Part shown: piece by piece, positions 17,863 to 26,810 of the stretch
Position numbering within the stretch: the first letter of the stretch is position 1
Layout of the letters: each line of letters opens with the position of its first letter
Source: Flavivirga aquimarina
GTDB taxonomy: Bacteria; Bacteroidota; Bacteroidia; Flavobacteriales; Flavobacteriaceae
Direction of reading: 5' to 3'
Length of the DNA: 64,000 nucleotides
NCBI RefSeq assembly: GCF_030540835.1
Contig: NZ_JAUOEK010000169.1
Coordinates: forward strand, 1-64,000
Notes under the pieces: generated by a model
Seen by the model: only the letters and a program-made list of their open reading frames with translations
What the model was told of the DNA's origin: nothing
Database searches by the model: none
Made by a program: the position numbers and the translations under genes

Positions 17863-19168
17863 TATGATATTAGCAATTGATTTCGGAGTTATAATTGCAA
17901 CCGTAATAGCGTTTTTAATAGTTACGTTATTGTTGGTAGCATTATTATTATTTGTAAAGCAAAAATTATCACCATCTGGTCCAGTAAAGATTACCATAAA
18001 TGGAGAAAGAGAAATTGAAGTCGCTTCAGGAGATAGCTTATTATCTACTTTAGGTGCGCAAAAAATATTCTTACCATCAGCATGTGGTGGTGGTGGTACT
18101 TGTATTCAATGTGAATGTCATGTTTTAGAAGGAGGAGGAGAAGCACTTCCAACAGAAACACCTCACTTTAGTAGAAAAGAATTAAAAGAAGGAGCTCGTT
18201 TATCATGTCAAGTTAAAGTAAAACAAGACATGAATATTACCATTCCAGAAGAGGTTTTTGGTATTAAAAAGTGGGAAGCAACAGTAGTACGTAATTATAA
18301 CGTAGCCTCTTTTATTAAAGAGTTTGTTGTTGAGATTCCTGAAGATATGGGATATAAAGCAGGCGGGTATATTCAAATTGAAATTCCACCTTGTGAAGTT
18401 AAATATTCAGATATGGATATTACAGCACACCCTGAGGAACATGAAACACCAGATAAGTTTCAAGCAGAGTGGGATAAATTTGGTTTATGGCCTTTAGTGA
18501 TGAAGAATACAGAAACTATTGAAAGAGCATACTCTATGGCTTCTTTCCCTGCAGAAGGGCGTGAAATTATGTTAAACGTTCGTGTAGCTTGTCCACCATG
18601 GGATAGAGCTAAAAATGGATGGATGGATGTTAACCCAGGTATTGCATCTTCTTATATTTTTAACCAAAAACCAGGAGATAAAGTAATCATTTCAGGACCT
18701 TATGGCGAATTCTTTATAAATGAATCTGAATCTGAAATGTTATATGTAGGTGGAGGTGCAGGTATGGCACCAATGCGTTCACACTTATACCATCTGTTTA
18801 AAACATTAAGAACAGGAAGAAAAGTGACTTATTGGTATGGAGGACGATCTAAACGCGAATTGTTCTATTTAGAGCATTTCTATGAGTTAGAAAAGGAATT
18901 TCCTAACTTCAAATTCTACTTAGCCTTATCTGAGCCATTAGAAGAAGATAATTGGAAAGTAAAAGAGAATATTGATGCACCTGGTGATGGTTTTGTTGGA
19001 TTTATTCATAACTGTGTTATTGATAATTATTTAAGCAAACATGAAGCACCTGAAGATATTGAATTATATTTCTGTGGACCCCCATTAATGAATAAGGCGG
19101 TTCAAAAAATGGGAGAAGATTTCGGTATCCCTGATGAACATATAAGATTCGATGACTTTGGAGGATAA
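17855..19168 (+). CDS. nqrF: Na+-translocating NADH:quinone reductase subunit F
   Basis: The NADH-oxidising subunit, 437 residues: an N-terminal membrane anchor (~10-32), a ferredoxin-like 2Fe-2S domain and a ferredoxin-reductase-like FAD/NADH domain. The cluster ligands are Cys77, Cys83, Cys86 and Cys118. RAYSMASFP binds [18 protein letters not shown] binds NADH, and [12 protein letters not shown] is the usual C-terminal motif. It is the last gene of the operon; a strong terminator follows 67 nt later. Confidence 0.97.
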   Translation: MSNMILAIDFGVIIATVIAFLIVTLLLVALLLFVKQKLSPSGPVKITINGEREIEVASGDSLLSTLGAQKIFLPSACGGGGTCIQCECHVLEGGGEALPTETPHFSRKELKEGARLSCQVKVKQDMNITIPEEVFGIKKWEATVVRNYNVASFIKEFVVEIPEDMGYKAGGYIQIEIPPCEVKYSDMDITAHPEEHETPDKFQAEWDKFGLWPLVMKNTETIERAYSMASFPAEGREIMLNVRVACPPWDRAKNGWMDVNPGIASSYIFNQKPGDKVIISGPYGEFFINESESEMLYVGGGAGMAPMRSHLYHLFKTLRTGRKVTYWYGGRSKRELFYLEHFYELEKEFPNFKFYLALSEPLEEDNWKVKENIDAPGDGFVGFIHNCVIDNYLSKHEAPEDIELYFCGPPLMNKAVQKMGEDFGIPDEHIRFDDFGG

Positions 19169-19234
19169 ACCAATGTCATACTAGTAGTGAAACACACCTC
19201 TCTGTCATAACAGATAGAGAATCCAGAATAAAAT

Positions 19235-19262
19235 AAAACCCAACGTAATGTTGGGTTTTTTG
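19235..19262 (+). terminator. Rho-independent terminator of the nqr operon
   Basis: A perfect 10-bp stem AAAACCCAAC/GTTGGGTTTT with a GTAAT loop is followed by a T-run. It lies 67 nt after nqrF. Confidence 0.9.
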
Positions 19263-19286
19263 TTTAAATATGTTAGCAGGAATTCT

Positions 19287-19745
19287 TTAATTAGTAAACA
19301 CTAACTTATATTTTGGTTTATCATTTTCAAATTCAAACAGTTTTGTGTAATCCATAACGTTAGAAATATTATCCAGATAGCACAAAAATTTCACGACCTC
19401 ATTTAGTCCATTAAATAAAACATCTTTATCGGTTGGATTCTTGGGCTTTTCGTTTTTGTAGTGGAGAGGTAATTTATAGTTACAGGCATTTAGAAAAACA
19501 CGCTCAATTTTTAATAGTTCTAGTGGCGTATATCCATTAAATTTTCTACCTAAGGCTTGATGCACCTTACCAATATAATTCAATTCTAACGCACCATGTG
19601 AGTCCGAAAGATATTTCCAATTATCAGTATTATCTAAAATATTTCCAACGGCACATTGCTTACAGCATTCGGGGTTTAATTTATTATGGTGAAATGCAGT
19701 ATATAACTTTTTTAAAGCTTGTTCTAAGCGTTTTGAAGTATTCAT
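19287..19745 (-). CDS. Conserved hypothetical protein with a CCxxC motif
   Basis: A 152-residue soluble protein not assigned to a family with confidence. It opens MNTSKRLEQALKKLYTAFHH and has PECCKQCAVGN near residue 25, a possible metal site, followed by LGRKFNGYTPLELLKIERVF. It converges on nqrF and shares its terminator region. It has no operon partner, and a terminator-type hairpin stands upstream. Confidence 0.7.
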   Translation of the reverse strand: MNTSKRLEQALKKLYTAFHHNKLNPECCKQCAVGNILDNTDNWKYLSDSHGALELNYIGKVHQALGRKFNGYTPLELLKIERVFLNACNYKLPLHYKNEKPKNPTDKDVLFNGLNEVVKFLCYLDNISNVMDYTKLFEFENDKPKYKLVFTN

Positions 19746-19923
19746 AAGCAGTATTTTTAGTTAAATTACTAAAAATATAAATTTAGACCGTCAAATAGCC
19801 TTAAATTTTTATTGATAAAATAAGAGATAATATTAATTGGCAGTAATTTGGAATAGTTTTTTTGCCTAAAAAAATAAACGGTTTTAGGACAGTTAAAAAG
19901 ATGAGAAAGAATGAATTAAACGT

Positions 19924-19956
19924 AAAAAAGCTTTACCTATTGGTAAAGCTTTTTTT
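19924..19956. terminator. Bidirectional terminator hairpin
   Basis: A perfect 14-bp stem AAAAAAGCTTTACC/GGTAAAGCTTTTTT with a TATT loop. It carries an A-run on one side and a T-run on the other. It lies just beyond the stop codon of the lipoprotein gene on the minus strand. Confidence 0.85.
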
Positions 19957-20004
19957 ATTATTGAAGTCTGACTTTATCTTTATATAAAGAAAATCAAGAC
20001 TATT

Positions 20005-20757
20005 TTAATGATCTTCGTCTAATTCAGACTTGTTATAAACCCAACTAGGTAATGATGAATTATCAAAATTAGGTTTCTTCAAAGTGTTTACATTTTCAAA
20101 ACAAGAAGCATATACTAATGTCTTAACATTTAAAATGTCATACACCTGATCTTGTTGGTCTTTAGTGAAAGTTCCAAATACTAAATCTGGATCAACTGAT
20201 TTGTACACACCATTTTCTAACATAAATGCAAACATCATTTTTACGCTACTTTCGTAAAAATCTGTGTTTTTATCATAGTCTTCTGCATTATCAATATAAC
20301 TTTTTCCAGCTACTAAAAGATATTCGTTACCAGATTTTTTGTTTTTTACGCTAACAGTACCTCTAAATAACAAGTGGTAGTTTTCATGATAAATGTCTTG
20401 CTTCCCTTTTACATTTGACTTGTTTCTTTCATAGAAATCTTCAAAATAAGGAGAACCTAAGCTTTTTATTTGGTTAGAATGAATATGCTTAATATAATCT
20501 CCTTTTGTTTCAAAAAACGAAGGTAAATTATCGGCACAATATCCAGGATACCATGCAGGTACATACTCATCATGTAATAATTCATGGCTTCCTTTTTTAA
20601 AGATTACAGGACGCTCATATACTCTTGGATTATAAAACTTATAATTTCCAATTGCGAACAGCTCACACTTATTAACTATAGTATCTTCCTGTACATTTGT
20701 TTTACAAGAAACCACCAAGCAAAAAAGCATTAAAATTTTTAGTAAGGTTTTATTCAT
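20005..20757 (-). CDS. Hypothetical lipoprotein
   Basis: A 250-residue lipoprotein: the N-terminus MNKTLLKILMLFCLVVSCK has a hydrophobic stretch and a lipobox ending at Cys18. The mature protein is rich in aromatic and charged residues (KFYNPRVYERPVIFKKGSHE), with ASCFENVNTLKKPNF near the C-terminus. No known family was recognised. It is single, with a terminator hairpin downstream. Confidence 0.75.
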   Translation of the reverse strand: MNKTLLKILMLFCLVVSCKTNVQEDTIVNKCELFAIGNYKFYNPRVYERPVIFKKGSHELLHDEYVPAWYPGYCADNLPSFFETKGDYIKHIHSNQIKSLGSPYFEDFYERNKSNVKGKQDIYHENYHLLFRGTVSVKNKKSGNEYLLVAGKSYIDNAEDYDKNTDFYESSVKMMFAFMLENGVYKSVDPDLVFGTFTKDQQDQVYDILNVKTLVYASCFENVNTLKKPNFDNSSLPSWVYNKSELDEDH

Positions 20758-21347
20758 AACTTAAAAGTATTATTGTAAACTTAAAACATTAGGCGATTTC
20801 AAGCTTACCTGGTTAAATTTTTTAAGAACAAATTTACATTTGCTCTAATTTGGGTTCGTTAGTGTGTCATTATTTTTAAATTAAAGACTAGTATAACTAG
20901 CTATGATTCATTTTGTTAATAACGCCTCAAATATAAAATTTTTTTTGAACAAAATAGATTAAAAGCAAAAAAAATCGATAAAATGTATTTTGTGATTATG
21001 GATATCATTGATTTATTGAGGTTTACATACAAAAAAAACTGTCTGTAATACCCTGTAAAGCCTTGTAATCCGTGCTATTTACGACAGTTTTAACACATGT
21101 TAATGTTTCTTTTTCGTACAACATGGTCTTTAGCTCTGTTTTTTTGATAAAAATTAAAGATATTTCATGATTGTCTTGCTCTTTTTGAAGTATTTTTTCT
21201 ACATAAAAATCTAGAAAGATTGAATATGAAAGATTTAAAATTGAAAATTCGATAATTAAAGATATCCTTTTCGGTTATTTAATTGCGACATTAATTTTAA
21301 AAAGAAGTAATAATCTTGTTTCAAATAACACATTTGGTAGCTCAAAA
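20758..21347. other. Gene-free stretch with one long-loop stem
   Basis: No gene is seen. An inverted pair AAAACTGTC (21035-21043) and GACAGTTTT (21083-21091) encloses a 39-nt loop that pairs weakly near its ends. There is no T-run, so a terminator is unlikely. It could be a protein-binding site, a small RNA or chance. Confidence 0.4.
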
Positions 21348-21380
21348 TTTGTGCAATTTAAATAGCGTTAACTATTTTTG
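21348..21380 (+). promoter_or_regulatory. Bacteroidota promoter of the small protein-apbE pair
   Basis: TTTG at 21348-21351, a 21-bp spacer and TATTTTTG at 21373-21380 match the TTTG-N21-TAnnTTTG consensus exactly. The predicted transcription start falls at or very near the ATG at 21385, which suggests a leaderless message. Confidence 0.7.
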
Positions 21381-21384
21381 TATT

Positions 21385-21762
21385 ATGAGTAAACCTCTTA
21401 CGGAACAAGAATTGCATAACTTAGCCATGAACTATGTTGGAAAAGATCTGGAACAGCGTGGTTTCGAATTTATAGCTGTAAATAGTAAACTTAAAAAACA
21501 TCCGCAGTTTGTTTGTATAGATAAAAACAAACAATATTATTTTGTAATTGTAAGAGCAGTCATATTACCTGATAACCCTAATAATTATGATGTTGTTTGG
21601 ATGGAGTCATTTAAAAAGCATGCCAGAGAAAAAGATGCAAAAGTTTTATATGCTGGTGTTGGATTAGGTAATGTAGACAATAAAAAAGGCCCCATTTTTT
21701 TAGATAAAGAATATTTGTTAGAATATAATGGTATACAAGTTTTAGAAACAAATTTGAACTGA
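21385..21762 (+). CDS. Small conserved protein encoded upstream of apbE
   Basis: A 125-residue soluble alpha/beta protein: MSKPLTEQELHNLAMNYVGK, FEFIAVNSKLKKHPQFVCID, KDAKVLYAGVGLGNVDN. Members of this type have often been labelled NQR subunit F in flavobacterial genomes, but there is no 2Fe-2S or flavin motif here, so that label looks wrong. Its position 8 bp before apbE suggests a role in NQR or flavin-transfer biology; this is inference. The ATG at 21385 is chosen over an upstream TTG because conservation and the promoter both point to it. Confidence 0.75.
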   Translation: MSKPLTEQELHNLAMNYVGKDLEQRGFEFIAVNSKLKKHPQFVCIDKNKQYYFVIVRAVILPDNPNNYDVVWMESFKKHAREKDAKVLYAGVGLGNVDNKKGPIFLDKEYLLEYNGIQVLETNLN

Positions 21763-21770
21763 AAAAGGGA

Positions 21771-22841
21771 ATGCTGAAAAAAAGAATGAACACCACCTAT
21801 TATTTCAAACTAATAAGCAGAAAGAAATTATATAACTATTTTTCAATTATAGTTTCAATATTCTTTGTATTCATACTTGTTTCTTGTAAAGAAGTTAAAA
21901 ATACAACTGTCACAAATTTTAAAAATACCAAATTATCTGGGACTGTTTTTGGTACTTTTTATGAGATAACGTATGATTCTGAAATAAGTTTTCAAAAGGA
22001 ATTTGATAGCCTGTTTTATGTTATTAATAAATCATTGTCTACCTATCAAGCTAATTCAGATATTTCAAGAATTAACAGAAACGAATCAGTTACAATTGAT
22101 GAGCACTTTGAAAACGTGTTTCAAGCTTCAAAAGAAATATATAATGAAACGCATGGTGCTTTCGATCCTACCATTGGTGCTGTTGTAAATGCTTGGGACT
22201 TTGGGCCGGAAGGTAAAATTGTAAATTTAGATAGTTTAAAAATTGACAGTTTGATGCTAACAGTTGGTTTTAATAAAGTTCTTAGAACCCAAAATACTAT
22301 AGCTAAACCAAAAGGGACATTTTTAGATTTTAATGCGATAGCAAAGGGGTATGCCGTAGATGTTATTGCAAAATTCTTAGATAATAAAAGCATTCAGAAT
22401 TACATCGTTAATATAGGAGGTGAGCTAAATGCTAAAGGGATTAATATTGAAAAAAACACAGATTGGATGGTTGGTGTTGAAAAGCCTAATTTTGATGGTA
22501 CGCAATCCCTTTCCAGAATACTCGCTTTATCTAACGAAGCTATGGCGACTTCGGGGACTTACAGGAAATTTAAAATAGATAAAAACGGAAATCGATTTTC
22601 GCATATTATTGATACTAAAACTGGATATCCAAGTAAAACTAATTTGCTTAGTATTTCGGTAGTTGCTAAAGATTGCATGACTGCTGATGCTTATGCTACA
22701 GCTTTTAAAACGATGGGGATTGAAAAAGTGAAAATGTTTTTAAAATCGCACCCAGAATTAAAGGTGTTTTTAATTTTTGAAAATAATAAAAAAGAATTTG
22801 AAACATTATCTTTAAATGGGTTTCCTGAAAATGAAAACTAA
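21771..22841 (+). CDS. apbE: FAD:protein FMN transferase (ApbE)
   Basis: Transfers FMN from FAD to Thr residues of target proteins such as NqrB and NqrC, on the outer side of the membrane. The 356-residue protein has an N-terminal signal ending FVFILVSCKE, a lipobox, so it is probably an anchored lipoprotein. Family motifs are in order: LDFNAIAKGYAVDVIAKFL, NIGGELNAKG, AMATSGTYRKF, SHIIDTKTGYPS and TADAYATAFKTMG, the last holding metal ligands. It follows the small protein by 8 bp. The stop codon overlaps that of the convergent methyltransferase gene by 4 bp. Confidence 0.95.
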   Translation: MLKKRMNTTYYFKLISRKKLYNYFSIIVSIFFVFILVSCKEVKNTTVTNFKNTKLSGTVFGTFYEITYDSEISFQKEFDSLFYVINKSLSTYQANSDISRINRNESVTIDEHFENVFQASKEIYNETHGAFDPTIGAVVNAWDFGPEGKIVNLDSLKIDSLMLTVGFNKVLRTQNTIAKPKGTFLDFNAIAKGYAVDVIAKFLDNKSIQNYIVNIGGELNAKGINIEKNTDWMVGVEKPNFDGTQSLSRILALSNEAMATSGTYRKFKIDKNGNRFSHIIDTKTGYPSKTNLLSISVVAKDCMTADAYATAFKTMGIEKVKMFLKSHPELKVFLIFENNKKEFETLSLNGFPENEN

Positions 22842-23704
22842 GGCTTGTAAGCTATAGGGATAATTTCTCCTGACGCTAAACAATACTTTTGTACTGCCTC
22901 TTTTGTTAAATTAGCCGTATAATCAACTTCTTCAACATTAAAACCTACACTGCGAAGTGTATCAAAATAATCACGACCATATACACGTACATGGTCATAT
23001 TGCCCAAAGATTTTTGCACGCTCTTTCTTGTCAGTTATAGTATCGTCCTCAAAAGTCTTTTCTCGCGTTAAGTCTTGAGGGATTTGAAAGATACCCATGC
23101 CACCAACCTTTAAAACCCGATAGAGCTCTTGCATGGCTTTTTTGTCATCTGGAATATGTTCTAATACATGATTGCAAAGAATAATATCATAACTATTGTC
23201 TTCAAAAGGTAAATTACAGATATCAGCTTTAACATCTGCCAATGGCGAAAGCAAATCTGTAGTGGTATAATCTAAATTTTTAAGTTTTCTAAAGCGTTTA
23301 TAAAAAGCTTGTTCCGGCGCAAAATGCAATACTTTTAATACCGAACTTGTTTCGGGATCTCTTAAAATAACTTTTTTTGATTCCTTTTTTGAAGAACCTG
23401 AAACGAGTTCAGGTTGAAAGAAGTCCGTTTCATTTTTTAAATATAACCATAGCAGCCTATGGCGTTCTAAAGAAAGTGTGGAAGGGGAGAGAACATTGTT
23501 TCGTTGTTTACCATAACCATAAGGTAAAAAGCTTTTGAAACTTCTGCCGTCAATAGGGTCTGTATATGTATCTCCTTTTAAAAAAAATGCTAAAACAGGA
23601 CGAATGACATAACTTAACCTAATGAGTAAAGGTCTGGGAATAAAATTTAATATGAATTTGAAGAGTTTTTTCAAGTTATTTCGCTGAGTTACACAGAGAC
23701 TCAC
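22838..23704 (-). CDS. Class I SAM-dependent methyltransferase with an in-frame repeat insertion
   Basis: A 288-residue methyltransferase. The SAM-binding core is in order: KVLHFAPEQAFYKRFR, DYTTTDL, ADICNLPFEDNSYDIILCNH, VLEHIPDDKKAMQELYRVLK and GGMGIFQIPQ. The N-terminal ~95 residues include a basic, hydrophobic segment that may lie on the membrane. Residues 98-121 (starting PELVSGSSKK, ending DPETSS) are encoded by a 72-bp palindromic repeat and interrupt the junction just before motif I. The reading frame is kept. The substrate is unknown. The first codons lie close to the repeat that borders the GxxExxY unit. Confidence 0.85.
   Translation of the reverse strand: MSLCVTQRNNLKKLFKFILNFIPRPLLIRLSYVIRPVLAFFLKGDTYTDPIDGRSFKSFLPYGYGKQRNNVLSPSTLSLERHRLLWLYLKNETDFFQPELVSGSSKKESKKVILRDPETSSVLKVLHFAPEQAFYKRFRKLKNLDYTTTDLLSPLADVKADICNLPFEDNSYDIILCNHVLEHIPDDKKAMQELYRVLKVGGMGIFQIPQDLTREKTFEDDTITDKKERAKIFGQYDHVRVYGRDYFDTLRSVGFNVEEVDYTANLTKEAVQKYCLASGEIIPIAYKP
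23342..23413. repeat. Bipartite palindromic repeat inside a coding sequence
   Basis: Two related mini-hairpins, CCGAACTTGTTTCGG (23341-23355) and CCTGAAACGAGTTCAGG (23397-23413), face each other and are inverted copies of one another. Together they span 72 bp, a multiple of three. They lie within the methyltransferase gene and encode residues 98-121. Confidence 0.75.
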
Positions 23705-24137
23705 AGAGATTCACTGAGGTGTGTTTATAAATCGTTTAATTCCATCTTTTAAAAGTTTGGTATGGAAATTTATTAATAATCCTAATGGATAATTCCCTAA
23801 TTTCATATAAGTCAATATCTGTGCAGAATGAACATCAGTAAAAGTTTCAACGGTTTTAAGTTCGATAACAATTTTATTTTCGACTAATAGATCAATTCTA
23901 TAACCATGATCTAGTTTTATATCTTTATATACTATAGGAAGAGCAATTTCCTTAGTAACGTTAAGATTTAAACGTTTTAACTCGAAAAGTAAACATTCTT
24001 GATATGCAGATTCTAATAATCCAGGACCCAGAGTTCGATGCACTTCAATGGCAGCACCAATAATTTTTTCAGTTAGATTTTTATTCATTAATTTTTCTCT
24101 GCGTATCTCTGTGACTCTCTGTGTAACTCTGTGAAAC
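23681..24137. mobile_element. GxxExxY gene with terminal inverted repeats
   Basis: The left end (23681-23719) reads CTGAGTTACACAGAGACTCACAGAG and on. The right end (24096-24137), reverse-complemented, reads CACAGAGTTACACAGAGAGT and on. The ends match at about 32 of 38 positions, in inverted orientation. The only gene inside is the GxxExxY nuclease-like gene, whose stop codon lies in the left repeat. No transposase is present, so mobility is inferred. Confidence 0.5.
23711..24088 (-). CDS. GxxExxY family protein (PD-(D/E)XK nuclease-like)
   Basis: A 125-residue protein of the GxxExxY family. The name motif is GLLESAY near residues 23-29, inside RTLGPGLLESAYQECLLFEL. The nuclease-like core is YRIDLLVENKIVIELKTVE, with the Asp and the ExK expected of PD-(D/E)XK enzymes, followed by QILTYMKLGNYPLGLLINF. 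Activity is unproven for the family. The gene is flanked by inverted repeats and stands between a methyltransferase and map, on the same strand as both. Confidence 0.9.
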   Translation of the reverse strand: MNKNLTEKIIGAAIEVHRTLGPGLLESAYQECLLFELKRLNLNVTKEIALPIVYKDIKLDHGYRIDLLVENKIVIELKTVETFTDVHSAQILTYMKLGNYPLGLLINFHTKLLKDGIKRFINTPQ

Positions 24138-24140
24138 AGT

Positions 24141-24959
24141 TTATAAGACTAAAGCCTTCTGACGAAATTCATCTTCCTCATCACTTTCAATACCTAAAGC
24201 TTCATGCACATAAGCAAAAGTTGACAGTATTTCGGGCTTTCCATTTACAAGTGCCACGTCATGTTCAAAATGGACACTAGGTTTTCCGTCTTGTGTAACA
24301 ATAGTCCAACCATCCTTTAATTGTCTTACTTTATGAGTACCTCCATTTATCATGGGTTCTATCGCAACGACCATACCCTCAACAAATTTTTTGCCACGAC
24401 CACGTCGACCATAATTTGGCATTTCCGGATCTTCATGCATCTTTTTACCCAGTCCATGGCCAACTAATTCCCGAACGACTCCGTAACCTTGATCTTCACA
24501 ATGTTTTTGTATAGCATATCCAACGTCACCCACGCGATTATTAGCTTTAAACTCCCTAATACCAACATAAAGAGATTCTTTAGTTACCTGTATAAGTTTT
24601 TTAGTTTCAGGATCTACATCACCAATTTCAAAAGTATAGGCATGGTCTCCGTAAAAATCGTTCATTAGCGCACCACAATCAATAGAAACAATATCACCAT
24701 TTTTTAAAGGTGTTTGTGTTGGTAAACCGTGAACGACTGCATCGTTTACACTACAGAGTAAAGTTGATGGACAGTCATATAACCCTAAAAAACCCGGTAA
24801 TGCACCTTGATCTCTTATAAATTCTTCAGCAAGCTTATCAAGTTGCATTGTGGTAACACCTTCTTTGACTTCTTTAGCAAGCATCCCAAGTGTTTTAGAT
24901 ACTATTAATGCGCTTTTTCGCATTAACTCAATTTCTTCTTTTGTTTTTACTACAATCAT
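24141..24959 (-). CDS. map: Type I methionine aminopeptidase
   Basis: Removes the initiator methionine from nascent proteins in the cytoplasm. The 272-residue protein shows the metal-binding pita-bread fold motifs in order: NDAVVHGLPTQTPLKNGDIV, SIDCGALMNDFYGDHAYTF, RELVGHGLGKKMHEDPEMPN, VVAIEPMINGG and TQDGKPSVHFEHDVAL. It is slightly longer than many type I enzymes because of an acidic C-terminal extension (ESDEEDEFRQKALVL). It stands just upstream of the GxxExxY unit on the same strand; no operon partner is obvious. Confidence 0.96.
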   Translation of the reverse strand: MIVVKTKEEIELMRKSALIVSKTLGMLAKEVKEGVTTMQLDKLAEEFIRDQGALPGFLGLYDCPSTLLCSVNDAVVHGLPTQTPLKNGDIVSIDCGALMNDFYGDHAYTFEIGDVDPETKKLIQVTKESLYVGIREFKANNRVGDVGYAIQKHCEDQGYGVVRELVGHGLGKKMHEDPEMPNYGRRGRGKKFVEGMVVAIEPMINGGTHKVRQLKDGWTIVTQDGKPSVHFEHDVALVNGKPEILSTFAYVHEALGIESDEEDEFRQKALVL

Positions 24960-25079
24960 GCTTAAAAAATAATGGCAAAGATACTTAAAATTAAGTATTA
25001 ATATTTTTACAGTTATATGACTTTTGGCATTTTTTAAGATGCTGTAAATGAATACATTTATTGTATTAAATTAAAAGAA

Positions 25080-26345
25080 ATGTATAAAATTGTTAGTGCA
25101 GAAGATGCTGTTAAAGTAATTAAAAGTAATGACAGGGTTTATATTCAGGCAGCTGCAGCAGCTCCACAGTTGTTAATGAATGCTATGACTGAACGCCATG
25201 GGGAATTAAAAAATGTTGAAGTGTGTCACTTACATGTCGAAGGAGAAACAGGTTATGCTAACCCAGAACTTAGAGATAGTTTTCATGTAAATTCATTTTT
25301 TATTGGAAATAATGTGCGCCATACATTAACAGAAGGCAATGGTTCTTATACACCTGTTTTTTTGAGTGAGTTGCCATTATTGTTTAAAAGAAATATTTTG
25401 CCATTAGATGTTGCATTAATCCATGTGTCTGTTCCAGATAAACATGGGTATTGTTCGTTAGGTGTTTCGGTTGAAGCTACTTTGGCGGCTATAGATAATG
25501 CAAAAATTGTAATAGCACAGGTAAACCAACTAATGCCAAGAACCCATGGAGATGGTATTATTCATATTACAGAGATAGATTTATTTGTTGAATGCAATGA
25601 GCCTATACCTGTCCATATTTTTGGGGAGCCATCAATTATTGAAAATAAAATAGGAGATTATGTTGCGAGTTTGATTGAAGATAAAAGCACCTTGCAAATG
25701 GGAATTGGATCTATTCCTAATGCAGTATTATCACGTTTAACGAATCATAAAGACTTGGGTTTACATACCGAAATGTTCTCTGATGGTGTTATTGATTTAA
25801 TTTTAAAAGATGTCATAAACGGAAACTTTAAAGGTGTTAATCCAGGTCGTGCATTAGCAACATTTTTAATAGGGTCTAAAAGATTGTATGATTACGTTGA
25901 TGATAATCCGTTTGTTGAAATGCGCGCTTCAGACTATGTAAATGATGTGTCTATTATTAAACAAAACCCCAGAATGGTTGCTATTAATTCTGCTATTGAA
26001 ATAGATGTGACCGGTCAGGTTTGTGCAGATTCTATTGGCGCTAAAATGTATTCGGGAGTAGGTGGGCAAATGGATTATATTAGAGGGGCATCTTTAAGTA
26101 ATGGAGGGAAAGCGATTATTGCATTGCCATCAATTACAAAAAAAGGAATTAGTAGGATCGTACCATCTTTAAAACCGGGGGCAGGAGTTGTTACTACCAG
26201 AGCACATGTACATCATGTAGTTACCGAATATGGAATAGCTAACTTATATGGAAAAACCATTAAAGAAAGGGTTAAAGCGTTAGTGAATATTGCACACCCA
26301 AATCATAGAGAATCTATTGATAAAGCTTATTATCAACTTATATAA
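25080..26345 (+). CDS. Acetyl-CoA hydrolase/transferase family protein
   Basis: A 421-residue CoA-transferase of the acetyl-CoA hydrolase/4-hydroxybutyrate CoA-transferase type. Visible motifs: VYIQAAAAAPQLLMNAM, HVSVPDKHGYCSLGVSVEAT, LQMGIGSIPNAVLSRL and LHTEMFSDGVIDL, the last with the catalytic Glu. GGQMDYIRGASLSNGGKAII and VVTEYGIANLYGKTIKER follow. It probably moves CoA between acetate and other short acids, but the partner acid cannot be told from sequence. It is single and divergent from map. Confidence 0.92.
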   Translation: MYKIVSAEDAVKVIKSNDRVYIQAAAAAPQLLMNAMTERHGELKNVEVCHLHVEGETGYANPELRDSFHVNSFFIGNNVRHTLTEGNGSYTPVFLSELPLLFKRNILPLDVALIHVSVPDKHGYCSLGVSVEATLAAIDNAKIVIAQVNQLMPRTHGDGIIHITEIDLFVECNEPIPVHIFGEPSIIENKIGDYVASLIEDKSTLQMGIGSIPNAVLSRLTNHKDLGLHTEMFSDGVIDLILKDVINGNFKGVNPGRALATFLIGSKRLYDYVDDNPFVEMRASDYVNDVSIIKQNPRMVAINSAIEIDVTGQVCADSIGAKMYSGVGGQMDYIRGASLSNGGKAIIALPSITKKGISRIVPSLKPGAGVVTTRAHVHHVVTEYGIANLYGKTIKERVKALVNIAHPNHRESIDKAYYQLI

Positions 26346-26351
26346 ACAGAT

Positions 26352-26756
26352 TTATTTTAGAAAACTAAAGAAACCTTTCTTTTTTGAAATTTCTGGAGGA
26401 GCAGTGTTTGTGAGTATTTGATATATTTCACCCCAGCCTAAAAAACCACCAATATTTCTATCGTCAATAAATATATCGGCGTTAATTTTTCTACTTACAT
26501 CTTTAGTATATTCCTCTTCGGGGAAGCTATTATTTACAGCATAAAAAATAATCCCTTTATCCTCACAGAATTTAACAGCTTCATTTAGTCTTTTACCACT
26601 TCTATAAGTCCACAAAATAAGCCGATGCCCATCGTCTTGTAACTTTTTTAAAGTTTCAAAAGCAAACAACATGGGCTTTCCTATTTTTGGATATGCGTCC
26701 TCAACAACAGTGCCATCAAAATCTATTGCAATAATAAGTTTATTGTTAAAATTCAT
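26352..26756 (-). CDS. Small HAD-like hydrolase
   Basis: A 134-residue HAD-like phosphatase of the BT0820 type. IAIDFDGTVVEDAYP gives the nucleophile Asp and the following Asp; LILWTYRSGKRLNEAVKF supplies the Ser/Thr region; ADIFIDDRNIGGF supplies the acidic pair. The cap domain is minimal, so small or exposed substrates are likely. It stands 55 bp downstream of gpmI on the same strand; whether it is co-transcribed is unclear. Confidence 0.88.
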   Translation of the reverse strand: MNFNNKLIIAIDFDGTVVEDAYPKIGKPMLFAFETLKKLQDDGHRLILWTYRSGKRLNEAVKFCEDKGIIFYAVNNSFPEEEYTKDVSRKINADIFIDDRNIGGFLGWGEIYQILTNTAPPEISKKKGFFSFLK

Positions 26757-26810
26757 TTAAGTTAAAAACTTGGGTTTATAACAAAAGTAAACAATTTATT
26801 TTTTGCTTAT

